From Membranipora membranacea (taxonomy: Eukaryota; Bryozoa; Gymnolaemata; Cheilostomatida; Membraniporidae), in the NCBI GenBank assembly GCA_914767715.1, contig OU612067.1, positions 16,495,001 through 16,559,000 on the forward strand: a DNA stretch of 64,000 nucleotides, in the 5' to 3' direction. The first letter of the stretch is position 1; each line of letters opens with the position of its first letter. Positions 48,901 to 59,722 of this stretch are shown here, one piece after another. The translations under genes and the position numbers were made by a program. Below the pieces are notes generated by a model that saw only the letters and a program-made list of their open reading frames with translations, made no database searches and was not told the DNA's origin.

Positions 48901-50251
48901 GATGAAGGAACAATGAGAGGAGCATTTTTGTCGTACAGATTCGCAATATTGGATCCACCTTCAGATATGTACATGAAGTCCTTACGGTCCTGTGCTTCTT
49001 TCAGTATATGGTTAAGAAGAGGATATACACCAAGAGTAGCTCCTCGTGGAACCTCTGAGAGGACTACAGTACAGTTAGCAGCAACAGGGTCAATCTCAGT
49101 GTGCGTTGGAGAATTCGAGCTGATTATCCCAGATTTACTCTCCCCTAGAAGAATACTCTGACGGGGACATGGTGAATCTGCATAAAGAGAGACAGCAAAG
49201 ATGAAAGTTGATGCACAACACTGGTAAACATTGATTAAACATAATATTTAGATACTGCCAAATTGACCTCACTGTTTCTCCAGAATATGAAGCAAAAATA
49301 CACACAGAAGCATATGAAGACTGAAGAGCGCTGGGATTTTTCAGTCACTATGGCCCCAGATTTAAAAATTTTAAAGAACCAGCTGCTATTCAAGTAAGCA
49401 GCTCAACGCAATCAAAAATATCTTATATAGGTCTTTTTTTTGCTAGGCTTAAATGTTGGGGATGTAAGACATCATAGAGCCACAATATGTGTTATAGGCA
49501 AGATGCCATGTACTCACAGTTTGTAACAAGCTTTAGCTCAAACTTGACAGTTGCACTGCTGACCGTGATATTCATTTCACCGTTTCCGTTAATGAGGATA
49601 GCAGGCTCATTGCCGTTTTCACCTGCACAATATCCATCATCTCCAACATGCAAAAGCGTACATGTTGGGGTAGATGTACCCTTTGTAGCTCCACTCAATG
49701 CCACATATCCACCAGGACGTAATCCTCTCAAGATAAGTGTACATTGTGCGGCGCTTTGGCCATCTCCACTTGGGCTATGTGTGACGTCAAAATTGGTAGT
49801 GTCACTTGGAATTGTGACAGCCCCGCTCGGACATATTTGGTATGACTGTATATCCTGAGAATTAGTTCTGATTAATCCTAATAGAAATATCAATATAGTA
49901 GAAAGTTTCCGCAGACTGGTGTGTGGTGTCCGCGCTGAGTCCTGTGAAATTTAGAGATAGGTGTTCACAAACATTGCAACAGCAGCATCAGGGCGCATTC
50001 AGTGCATTCAAAGGCGATTTTGAGGAACGAGTTAAACAAACTTTGCTTACAGATGGTAAAGCAGAGCTAGGCTCAAATCTATTTTTTCCATCTTTGAATA
50101 TTAGCTAGCGACATTTCATAAACATGCAGAATACACTCATGGACCCAGTTGAATATTCCTTGATATAAAAAGACGAAATGGCATTGAGATTCAGATTACC
50201 AGATTTAACAGCCTTAAGATATATCAATAAAGTTGCTTAGACACTCACCAT
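39949..50251 (-). CDS. CUB/Sushi (CCP) type I receptor with tyrosine-rich cytoplasmic tail
   Basis: Twelve exons: 50249-50251, 49518-49941, 48818-49177, 48418-48636, 47034-47237, 46268-46447, 45400-45579, 44888-45017, 43278-43324, 42485-42571, 41489-41558, 39949-40264. They keep phase and give about 739 aa. Exon 1 is only the ATG; exon 2 supplies the signal peptide (LRKLSTILIFLLGLI) and CUB-like domain 1 (about 30-142, four Cys). CUB-like 2 is about 144-263 (two Cys). Four Sushi/CCP domains follow (about 264-523), each with four Cys. All extracellular domain exons after the signal exon are phase 1-1, the usual shuffling phase. The membrane span is about 525-551, followed by CCKKC. The 188-residue tail has ten tyrosines, including YSEPLYHEL, NHYMEP, two LYEG and a terminal LYES, plus PPPIP and PPKPPR (PxxPxR, an SH3 ligand type). 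I infer a cell-surface recognition receptor signalling through SH2/SH3 adaptors. No single known orthologue is recognised. The weakest junction is the CAAG acceptor at 41558. Confidence 0.82.
43365..43602. mobile_element. hAT-like MITE in receptor intron
   Basis: Ends CAGGGCCGTAGTT and AACTACGGCCCTG are perfect 13-bp inverted repeats; a second inner pair reads GGGGAGGCAGA near both ends in direct orientation. There is no coding potential. The flanking 8-mers do not match, so a target duplication is not seen. Confidence 0.75.
44424..44903 (-). other. 159-codon open frame within a receptor intron, related to repeat B
   Basis: The frame overlaps the end of the membrane-span exon and runs 480 bases through the intron. 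Its middle (FGNLIEKSLQVSAILDFELA) is similar to the minus-strand translation near 7620-7700 (SGKLFDKISQGSAIL). That suggests both derive from one dispersed, once coding element. It is probably not part of the receptor mRNA, because the exon donor at 44887 is good and the downstream exon fits in phase. Confidence 0.45.
45263..45280. repeat. Poly-C run in receptor intron
   Basis: Eighteen consecutive C, immediately after an AGCCTGTCTCGACAAGCTTT block and before GCCCAGGCTAGACC; the whole looks like a member of the AGCCTGT repeat family with a homopolymer centre. Confidence 0.9.
46527..46647. mobile_element. Palindromic MITE family F2, copy in receptor intron
   Basis: CTAGAACAAGTTTGATCC at the left and GGATAAGGCTTGATCTAG at the right, inner CCTGCA / TGCAGG blocks, and a GAGCCGC..GCGGCTC centre. 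Located between CCP domains 2 and 3. Confidence 0.7.
47815..47997 (-). other. Possible extra exon of the receptor (uncertain)
   Basis: An open frame ends in GCGCCCTGTTCAG|GTATTC, a phase-1 donor that would join the exon at 47237 in frame. The translation (…ISIGYKVNTLCKLDLKS…APCS) resembles half of a CCP domain, but only two of the four Cys are in register and no acceptor of the right phase with a good pyrimidine tract was found. It may be an alternative or dead exon. Confidence 0.3.
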
Positions 50252-51430
50252 GATCAGGTTCTGTGTGTGATATCCTGTATAAAGTTAGCTGGCTATCCTG
50301 CCAGTGAGCAACTGCTCTAGTTTAAGAAACAGTCATAAGTGAGTCTCTATGATTGTGTCCCTAACCCTATCGTTATAGTGCCTGACTGAAACTAACAATA
50401 TTTACTGTTTACGGTTGAGATATCACTGACAACAAAAATGCTAATGCGTGAATAATAAAGTAATCCTAGCCCACAAAACTTGTTGATCATGCACACGTGA
50501 TTCAGCTATTAATGTATATATCAGTGTGCGTAGCTTCCTTCATGCTTATATCCTATGAGCCCTCTCTCTACATAGCAAGTGGTTGTGTTAACTGAATTGA
50601 ACTAGCAGTGTGTCCCTGTGTGTAGCATATTAAATCAAGCACTAGCAACAGGGCATAGGGGTCAGTATATTCATACTGGTATTGTACTTCTTTGAGCAAA
50701 CAATTATTTCAAAGAATTGATAACATTAGTACGCAATCTAAATTCATTTCACTGAATAGCCATATCTGTTCAGTCGATATCAGGTCCTGTCGCAGACGCA
50801 GCTACTGATATGAATTTAGTGGATTAATATCAACAGGTCCTTATGCCACAGCTGATGTATAACCACATATCATGTGCTCACAATTCTTTTTCAGATGTCA
50901 CTAAACATCAACTAAAGATATCAAAATTCATTCGATGCTTTTTATTGTTAACATCTTCAGCCAACACCTTTAATAAATAGAAGCAGCAAAGAATTGAATG
51001 CAAGGAATGTGATATGAGCTAATAAAGTGCTCGCAGCGGATAGAAGTGATATAGCTTTTGATGGATTGTAACAGGTTACTTAAGATTCATGCTAGTTGAG
51101 TTGTACTAGCTAAACTAGGCAGGCAACTACTCATATGCCGATTCAGCAAATACAAGCCTTCGACCTGCTGTGTAGTGTCCGGGTCGCTGCCTTCATTAGA
51201 TTTTAGTTGCATTCCTGCCGCTTAGTGAGCTACTGCGATGTAAAATGTGAAAATACACCATCAAATACACCGAACAATTTAAAATGAATCAAAATCAAAT
51301 TACAAAAATACTGCTACATTAGGTCTGAGCTATTTTGACATGATTACTTCCATGTAGAATATTAGAAGGAAGGGACCTGTGATCACAGTGATCATGTTGA
51401 TAGGAGATTTGGCGAAAACATGATATCTGA
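50252..51430. promoter_or_regulatory. Upstream region of the receptor gene
   Basis: About 1.2 kb 5' of the receptor ATG, expected to hold its 5' UTR and promoter. No core element or coding exon was recognised by eye. Confidence 0.35.
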
Positions 51431-51435
51431 TTCTG

Positions 51436-53540
51436 AAGTTATTAAGGTGTTGACGAGTTTGGGCCCCCCAGACTCCTTCCTCTCGCCCGACACCCCTTTG
51501 CCCGGTTGCACATCTTTCAATAATCTCAGTTATACTCAGGTTACAATGAGTAATGCGTATTGTGCGTTTAATTATTTCTACCACTGCAGTAGCTACTTTA
51601 ATTTGTTCATTCAATCACAGTGGGGTAATAAGATAATACTCATCTGATAACAAGAGTTGAAGCTGATTTTAATTGATTTCAGTCCGCAGCAGTGCATGCA
51701 ACATGTCTCGCTATTGCACCGAAGAATTTTGACAACGCTTATTATGACACACCTTGATCCTCAAGTCCAGATTTTTACTTTTACATGTAGAGGGGGATGG
51801 GTGGGGCAGAGGGCTCGAATATACTGCAAACTTCCTGCCGTGCGAAGGGAGTTTTGGAGTTAAGAGTTGGCGAGTTTTTCTCAAACTTAGTGCTGTGACA
51901 AGACAGAACACTTTGAAGGAGTTATCATCGCATGGGAAATAATGAGACAACTCCTTCAAAGATGAAGAGAGTACTGTACAGTCACGGAGTGGGGGCCTAA
52001 CTACCTGTTCCATTCAAACACATCAACAGCAAAGTTTAACAAAATCCCATTAGTCCCGGTCTGGATCAGAGCAGTCATATGCCTACTGACTAATGGTGGA
52101 GGATCAAAACCCTGTCTCTGTTTGGAAGGGGGGGGGGGGGGAGTCTGTCATACCAATGAGTTCATTTGTCAGACAGAGGCAAGAGTTCGGATACTCACAA
52201 CACTTTTGTCTAATGTGGTGATCGTGGGTTGGTCCCCTCCATTTCACATAACATTGAGAGAGACTACAGTTTTCTGATGATGATCACTGTTATCTTGGAC
52301 AGTATGAAACTTCATAGCCACTCTACATACCTATAGTGGTTTTTATCATCTTGCTCAGACAGTCGAACCCTGTATGTAAATCGATGTTGAAACAACTGTC
52401 ATATTTTCATTAGTCTCCTGACTTTGGACAGTCTAGTAAAACCACTTCTTAGCCCAGATGTGTGGTGAGGGTTAAGGCAAAGAGTGCTAGTGGCTGTTAA
52501 TGTTAATGTTAATGTTGTACAAATCCTTTTATCATCTACGCACACAAATAGGCCAAATGAGCAGCTTGATCAATTGGAACAGTAACAGGCCGACAATGAA
52601 TTATGTTACAATGCCTCAATGATGGGTAAAGTTTTTGCAACATAAGACATCGACATTGTGCTTTCATAATAGACAGGAAGGGAACACAACTCTGAAATGC
52701 AACTAAACCTGCTGATCGGAAAATTATTATAGTACAGAGTACGCCACAAAAGTTTTATGGTACCGGGTACACGCAGTATAAATCACAGACGTAAAAAAAA
52801 ATCGGGATATACCAACTTAGCACACCGCTGACCTCATGCCTCGATTTGATAGGTAGACAACATGATAAACAAAACATACAACTGTGTTTTCAATAAAGTG
52901 GAGTTACGTAATCTAAAATTCCTATTGGCAAGTTAATGTAAGTTCAAAACATTGAAGTTTAGTATAAATGCGTGATTATGTAACTCAATCTACAAAAATG
53001 TACATGTCCTTCTTATTGATATTCATAAATGATCTGTGCGAACTCAGATTAAATTAAAATGCCAATGCTTGCCTCTACTCAGATATTCTAGGTTTTAATG
53101 AAATTGACATAATCACAATCTACGGAGGAGGCTGTTGGGAAATTAGTTAATTTAACACAATGTGCAATCAGACATTCTGCATCCTGAGAAATTAAAAAAA
53201 GTTTTCAGGTACAGGTGCACTGCAATGTCCGAAAAACCTTTTATTCATTAAGTGGGAATTCCATACGAGGTGCTTTTTGCAATCATACAGGGAAGACTTT
53301 TGTATACCCAATGAAAGAAACATTCATAGGCTTTACTGAGCTGCAGCTCTTAAGAAATTGTGGAGGGGATTTTTGTAAATTCAATTATATTCAATTATTA
53401 TTGTGAAATTGCGAATAAAAACGTTTTTTTATATTTGCTAAGCAGTTTATGGTACTAAAGTGTGAGAGACAAGTGATAGATTGGAATAAAAAGTGAGAGA
53501 TACAATCTAAATAGGTAAGTATTCTCAATTGTTTGAGATT
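51436..53540. repeat. 2-kb dispersed repeat, copy 1
   Basis: Nearly identical, in the same orientation, to 61970-64000. The shared part begins GTTATTAAGGTGTTGACGAG and runs on past the end of the window in copy 2. Differences include a shorter poly-G run, one TGTTAA unit fewer in copy 2, small indels and scattered substitutions. There is no long open frame, terminal repeat or transposase motif. It could be a non-autonomous element or a segmental duplication. Confidence 0.92.
51911..51958. repeat. Hairpin within the 2-kb repeat
   Basis: TTTGAAGGAGTTATC and GACAACTCCTTCAAAG are complementary except for one or two positions, with a short spacer. The same hairpin is conserved in the second 2-kb copy near 62435-62480. 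Confidence 0.7.
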
Positions 53541-53608
53541 GAAGTATTATAAAAATAGATTTAAAAGCGAAACAAATTCTCCATAGCTGCCAAAATTGTG
53601 ATTCCTAA

Positions 53609-53715
53609 ATGTCACCTAGCCTTGTAGCGAGGCCACTTTTTTTATTTGTTTGTCTGTTTGTCTCCAACCAAAGTAAAAAAGGTGGCCACATGACAAGGCT
53701 GGATGTTACCAATAA
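53609..53715. repeat. Inverted repeat (MITE-like)
   Basis: CACCTAGCCTTGT..GGCCACTTTTTT at the left pairs with AAAAAAGGTGGCCACATGAC AAGGCTGG at the right. About 105 bp, in the gene-free stretch between the 2-kb repeat and the secreted-protein gene. Confidence 0.65.
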
Positions 53716-54132
53716 AGTCTGTGCTATTCATAGTGGATTCATGGATTTATAGGAGTTTGATAAAATGTTGATGCAAACAGGTATAAAAGACTGGGTAATA
53801 GTAGAGACATTAAAAATGGAACCAATTATTCAAACCATTGAACGACACTTTAATTCATTGTTCGAACTCACAAAAAGTGTGCATTCTTTTCCAAAATTGA
53901 ATTCAGAATTAATAAAGCTATACAATATGATATAATATGGAGTAAGCGAGATAAATATACGTTGTTATAATAAAACCTGACATCCAATCATTGAACATGT
54001 CAAGGTCAGCTTGTCAGAGAGATTATAGCCATAAGATTTCCGGTCAGTTAGTTGGGGGATCAGTTTGTTATGACTGCCTCAAAATATCACTTGTGATTAT
54101 ATTGTGTAGCTGGTGATGGATAGCGAGTAAGC

Positions 54133-54288
54133 ACTTGTGATACACACAACAAGATGACACTTGTGATATACACAACAAGATGACATGTGTGATACACACA
54201 ACAAGATGACACTTGTGATATACGCAACAAGATGACAGTTGTGCTATGAACAAGGAGATGACATTTGTGATATACACAACAAGATGAT
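54133..54288. repeat. 26-bp minisatellite, six units
   Basis: Six tandem copies of ACTTGTGATACACACAACAA plus GATGAC; units 1-4 are close and unit 5 is diverged. Located 40 bp 3' of the stop codon of the secreted orphan gene on the minus strand, so probably transcribed in its 3' UTR. Confidence 0.9.
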
Positions 54289-54327
54289 ACTTGAGAGCAG
54301 ACATGTATGTAGTTGATCTAAGGATGT

Positions 54328-55972
54328 CTAGTCCTCACATGGCAGGTAAGCTACCTGGAATAGTGTACTGGGGAGAACAGACGGGTTAGATTTACCGAAA
54401 TTTTGTTCACCGGCAGGGACACACTCGTTGTCGGGGTACAAGCTGTCCTGTTTGGTGATGAATGTGAGTTTTTCGAAGCCGTTTGTCTTGACATCTACAT
54501 TGAGCAGAGCACCATTGTAGTTCTCGTTCTCATCCAGAACAAGCATGATCTGAACGAATGTGGGAGGGTCGTAGATCTTACTGCTGTCATCACCACAGAT
54601 CGGTGGCCATCTCTTCAGAACCAGACGAGCAGAATTATAGATATTCTTAGACTACAAATAAAAGAAATATAGGACTACATGACTGAGCCACAATGTTGGG
54701 GAAATATGACAAACTTAAATATTATATCACATCAATGTTTTGTTTGGCGTTATATAAGAAGGGGCAGACAACTCTGAATCAAGAAATTTAGGTATATATT
54801 TCGCATGGTTAGTTTGGAGAGCCTTGGACTGGTCTAGGATCTATATGCCTTTCTGAAAATGAGTCAGATATGACCACATCTAAACAAAAATATTGTTGGG
54901 GATTTATCTTTCGCGTATACTTGGGAATTATAAGCAATACTCACCATTGCTGCCAGCCTGCCATTGTGTCTAACTAGTCTGTGAGCTTTGACATTGAAAG
55001 CAGGTGTCTGGTATGGTGTGTTGACATGGTCACCCATCCCTGCGTATGTCATCAGAGTAAACTCATTGGATGTGTTGAAGCGGTTTGGTTCAGCTCCTCT
55101 GTAGAATAGGGCTAAAATATAAATGAAGAGAATAATTATCACAGCGCTAGTCAAGAGAAACTGGTTTGTTTTGTTTATTTTGTTTTATTTCTTGGTTTTG
55201 AGTTGTTTTTTTGAGTGTAAACTTAGTGACTTACTCTTTCTGCTTGTTCTTGTAGTAGTAAGTGAGATATACTGGTTAGCTGTACTTGTAGCGTATACAG
55301 ACAGGTATCCAGGCTTAGGGAAACTGCTTACCAACTGAATCGGACATCCAATCCTAGGCTGTAATAAAAACAACAAACAAGGAATATTTATCAGCTCATA
55401 CTTCTTGTATTTAGAACAAATTTCCTACATAAATGATATGATGTATAGACAAACTAAAATGTGATGTAATATATCAACTGGCATAAAAGAAATAAATTGA
55501 ATGGTCACACCGAAAGTTTAGATATTTTTCAAACTTACTGTTTGTATTTGTTGGTGCAGGTTTCCATATGTCTCAGAGTTCAGGTTTCTCTTGTGTCTCC
55601 CATGTGTGACCATGTTAGCTGTGGCTGATTTGTTCAGTTCAGTCACGCTTTTATCAGGAGTTGTGCTCTCGAAATTCACATCATTGAATGTGGTAGTCTT
55701 GGGAAAGCCTGTGATCTCCTCGCTCACAAAACCATCTGGAAGGGCCGTACAGTAAACCCCCAGCATCACTAACACTCCGATCTGATCAAATAAAAAAGAC
55801 AAGTTTACCAATGGATATATATAAATGTTTTGTTATCTGGTTTGTCGCTCTTACAACTAATTATATTGCCTATGAATTCTCTCGTAGCTGGGCGGTTATA
55901 TGAAAAAAATAGAGGGAGGTGCTCTCTAATGCTCATGATACTCACTATAAAAACTGATGTAGAAAATCCCAT
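54328..55972 (-). CDS. Secreted orphan protein with furin-type propeptide site
   Basis: Five exons: 55946-55972, 55539-55781, 55235-55358, 54945-55111, 54328-54651. Phases 0, 0, 1, 0 match, giving 294 aa. Exons 1 and 2 together encode a signal peptide (MGFSTSVFIIGVLVMLGVYC, cleavage near residue 22). An acidic, Thr/Ser-rich propeptide follows and ends in RHKR at 71-74, a furin consensus, with N75 the likely mature start. The mature part of 220 residues has four Cys (C95, C206, C264, C292), segments such as LMTYAGMGDHVNTPYQ and a FVQIMLVLDENENYNGALL stretch that looks like beta strands. I recognise no domain. The last exon can read through to a TAG at 54328; alternative donors (GGTAAATC near 54395, CAGGTAGC near 54348) could splice to an unseen downstream exon, so the C-terminus is less certain than the rest. 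Confidence 0.72.
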
Positions 55973-57540
55973 GTTCTCTAGATTTCAGATAGTTCTATAA
56001 TTATTAAATAATGTAATTTTTCTGACGAGATTGTTGATCTGTATAAGAAATGTAGTGGTTGAGTTACCAACTGTCTGATTGTCTCTCTAGATCTGGAATG
56101 CTATCTTTGGCGAGGGAACCGTCTTTTATAGTAAGCGTTAGGACACGTGGGCAGCTATGTTTGTGGAATCCCCAGTTCTGTGCAGGAAATTAGGGAGAAA
56201 CAGAAATAGTGACAAATTTATGGCTTTGTGAAGCTTTTGTTCTGCTCACAAAATAATGAGCCAATAAAATGTTTGTTTCCTTTCTAAAGCTTTTATTTGA
56301 AAGACATTGAACTGGAAACTTTTTTCAAATCTGGCCAATTATGTCCTCATGCATTCATAATCTAAGGACTAAAATGGTTTGGAAAGTTTGATACATTTCG
56401 AAGAATTAATTTCTCCCCAAAGTTTCTTGTCTGATTCGTAGGGAAAGTAAATTTAATAAATGGACAATAATATTCATTGAGTTAAATCCAAATCAAACAA
56501 ATAATTAGATTAAGTTTATAGGTTTGAAATGTTATTTGTCATTTCTGAGCAATAAGTATGTATTGCAAAACCATTTGTTTATTTGGAATTCATTCCAAGC
56601 GAAGGAAAAAGAAAAACTCTTTGAGGAATTACTAATTTCTTTGGTCCTTTTCCAAAAACTTGCAACCATTTTATTAAACAAAGGAAATGGAACATACTCG
56701 AACCTTTTTCAAAAATTCATTTGTATTAAACTCATGTATAAATTAAATGTCATGAGAACAATTGACTTTATATCTGGTGGTACTGACAAGCTTCAAAATC
56801 GTGACAATAATATCTAGTAAAAAAATCCAGTTGCGAAGGTCTTAGAATTTCAATATGAGCATTTACAATGAGAAAGACTTCTGTCACAATATACTGCAGT
56901 GGCAATAGTAAATTTAAATTGATTTTTTTATGTGTTGTGTTGTCTGTTTTGTACGAATGAGGACACTTCTAGATGATACATGATACAGACTACCTCTCCA
57001 CACAGGGCTTGTGATATGTTGCTGGTTCTACAAAAATGCTGCAGTGTTGAAGTTTATGGAATTTGTGTATTTACATAAGCCTGAAAGCTCGAGGAGGATA
57101 AGAATGGGATTTGTTTGATAAGATGGAGACATATTGTAATGTAGATGGTAAAAGATAATATTAACTCCATCCTTCCCTCCATAATTCTGCTTTCAATCTA
57201 GAGGAAGGCATGCATTTGGGACGGTCGACCGATATCCAATGACAATAACGTTTAAAAAAAAAATTATTTTTATTATTTGATAAATTTTGTTACAATTCTT
57301 CATTAGCTCAGCCAACTGGTGCCACTTAGTAGAACTCAAAAGTACAGGCGTTAAGAAACAGATCAAACAGTGATCAAGGCAGTAGCAGGCACAAGAAGCA
57401 AATTGAAATGTCGCTTACACTTTTTTTGTGCACCAGATTTTTTTTTTGAATTTTGAATATGATGAGCCTGTGTGGCCTTGGGTTTGAAGGTTGCTGACCG
57501 AACTAAATCAGTTTTTTGAAGAATCGGAATATGGAATTTG
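55973..57540. other. Gene-poor AT-rich DNA
   Basis: A 97-codon open frame at 56524-56817 (+) is Lys/Leu/Asn-rich as expected from AT-rich DNA and matches no known domain. The left edge should contain the promoter of the secreted orphan gene. Confidence 0.4.
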
Positions 57541-57547
57541 AAGAATT

Positions 57548-57923
57548 CATGAATCAACATAAATCCATAATTTCAAAGTCAAAGTGCTTTAACTATAATG
57601 AAAGATATTGTGCATTCAATAATTGATTCACACAGTTTAGTTGCAACTGGACAGGGGAATTTGGAAATATAGAAAATAAGTTTTTTAACACATATTTGGT
57701 AACACGAAAATTCACACACAAAATGTCAAACACCATTTCTAATGAATGAATGAAAGTTTGATTGTACAATATACAATAATATAATAAGGAACAAATCATT
57801 TAATCAACCTCAATGATATTATATTATACGTAAATACGCTGAGTCAGCTGGTCTGAATAGAAATCAAAGTCATGACTGGGTTCTATTTACCCAATTCCCT
57901 AAAAAGTATTAGAAATTCCCCAA
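57548..57923. repeat. Dispersed repeat C, copy 1
   Basis: Shares ATTGAATCACACAGTTTA-like, AACTGGACAGGGGAATTTGG, GAGTCAGCTGGTCTGAATAG and TATTAGAAATTCCCCAAT blocks, in order, with 59304-59722. The right half is about 95% identical by eye and the left half is more diverged. Confidence 0.85.
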
Positions 57924-58485
57924 TGTGGTTGTTTTTGTTCGCTAACGAAATCAAAATTACTTAAAAATTCCAAAGTAAATAAATCACAATTAGTTCAATT
58001 TAAAAAAAAAATCGAAATAATAATTTTAAAAATTCAATGATAATAATAAATTTTAGTATAATGAAAATTAATCAAGTGAAATTGTGATGCAACGATTTCT
58101 AATTTTTAGAAGTACTCCATACTCCTGACTTGTCATCCAATTTTTAATTCATTTAATTTGGAATATAATTTCCTAAATTTTCTTTAAGACTTTTGAACAA
58201 CAAAATGTGTTGTGTCATAATTTCAGCATTTTCTTAGTTCATGATAACACTAATTGTTAGGTTCTACCTTGTATCCGCCCAAGAGGAGGAGATATAAATT
58301 TGAGATTAGTTAGCCAGTCTGGGGTGACTTAATGTTGGTTAGCAGAAATGTTAGCTAGCTATGGTAAGAGGTTGAGTAAATGTGAACTAGCTTGAAATCT
58401 TTGAACATTCAGTCAATACTGTAGTCCTCTAGGGGCTAGGGCAGCTTGAAACATCAACTCAGCGTCATTTACGCAGAATTTTTAT

Positions 58486-58680
58486 TTATGGAATTTGTGC
58501 AAAAAAATAGTAAACTAGTGCGCTATCAAGATAGGATAGGATAGGGTTTATTACAAATACACAAGAGGCACAAGAGACTACCAGCTTCCGATACTTAAAA
58601 TGGAAAGGTGTTGGGTTGGATGTCATTCCAATTGCCACCTGATTCATTTCTGTGATCCGTCGTGCTTGCCAACATATTTG
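58486..58680 (-). repeat. Possible 3' end of a non-LTR element
   Basis: Read on the minus strand, the segment ends GTAATAAACCCTATCCTATC, a short pentamer array of the kind found at the 3' ends of many non-LTR retrotransposons. The upstream part has no stop for about 60 codons but no diagnostic motif. The call is tentative. Confidence 0.35.
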
Positions 58681-59303
58681 CAAAGGAATTCACAAATAAA
58701 ATGCTCCCTACTAATTTCCTTGAAATGAAATTAACTGAGAGAAAGATTGGTTATACAATAATTATATACCCTATATTCTTTTCAAGACTGGACACATCAC
58801 TTTGGGAAAAAAAGAATTTTTTATTGTATAGCATGAGAAAAACTTCTCAAGAATTAATTTCCAAACCATGTAGTTATGAAAATTGTGAATGGAACCAAAT
58901 TTAATTGGCTGGAGTTTGTGAGAGCTAGTGAAGTTGAAATTCCATTATATTATGAGTAATAACTATATGTTTAATCTGTGTGATTCTTCTATTCGCTTGA
59001 AAGGAAACAAATGTGTTACTATCCCATTCTTACCTCAAGATTTCCTGAAAACTTTGGCAATTCCAAAACCTTACTTTCGAGGTGCTTGCTATATATCTGG
59101 TGCTTGAGTTCCAAGCTTAGAACAGATAAATGTGCAGCCCAAGGCACAGTCAGCGTATTGAGATATCGCTCGCATTTGCATTGTCGCACTAGTTTTCTCA
59201 TTTTGAGTTCTGAAAATGATGATTGCGGCCATATGATTTAAGATGTTCAGGACAGATTACAGGAATATTTAAAAAAGCGAAATAAATGGCATCTAAAGTA
59301 TTC

Positions 59304-59722
59304 ATGAATCAACATTTATCATTAATATTTATTTTGATTGATTTAATTACCATAAAAGATATTGCTCATTCAAATATTGAATCACACAGTTTATTTGAAA
59401 CTGGACAGGGGAATTTGGAATCTAGAATGAAACCGCGCACCACATATTATTAGTGAACGAGAAAATTCACATACATAATATTAAACATTATTTCTAATGG
59501 ATGAATAAAAATTTATTGGCTCAAATTTCACCCATTATATGAAGGGGAAAGATTTATTGTACAATGCACAATAATATAATAAGGAACAAAACATTTAATC
59601 AACCTCAATGGTATTATATTATACATAAATACACCGAGTCAGCTGGTCTGAATAGAAATCAAAGTCATGACCAGGTTCTATTTACCCAATTCCCTAAAAA
59701 GTATTAGAAATTCCCCAATTTT
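59304..59722. repeat. Dispersed repeat C, copy 2
   Basis: Partner of 57548-57923 in the same orientation, about 1.75 kb away. It carries an insertion (around 59515-59560) relative to copy 1. Confidence 0.85.

Noticed and set aside
53215-53406. Open frame conserved in both 2-kb repeat copies (also 63737-63964)
   Set aside because: Its conservation is no higher than that of the rest of the repeat, and the copies differ by a frame-shifting indel near the end.
56524-56817. 97-codon plus-strand open frame in the gene-poor block
   Set aside because: Lys/Asn/Leu-rich as expected from AT-rich DNA, no homology recognised and no exon signals.
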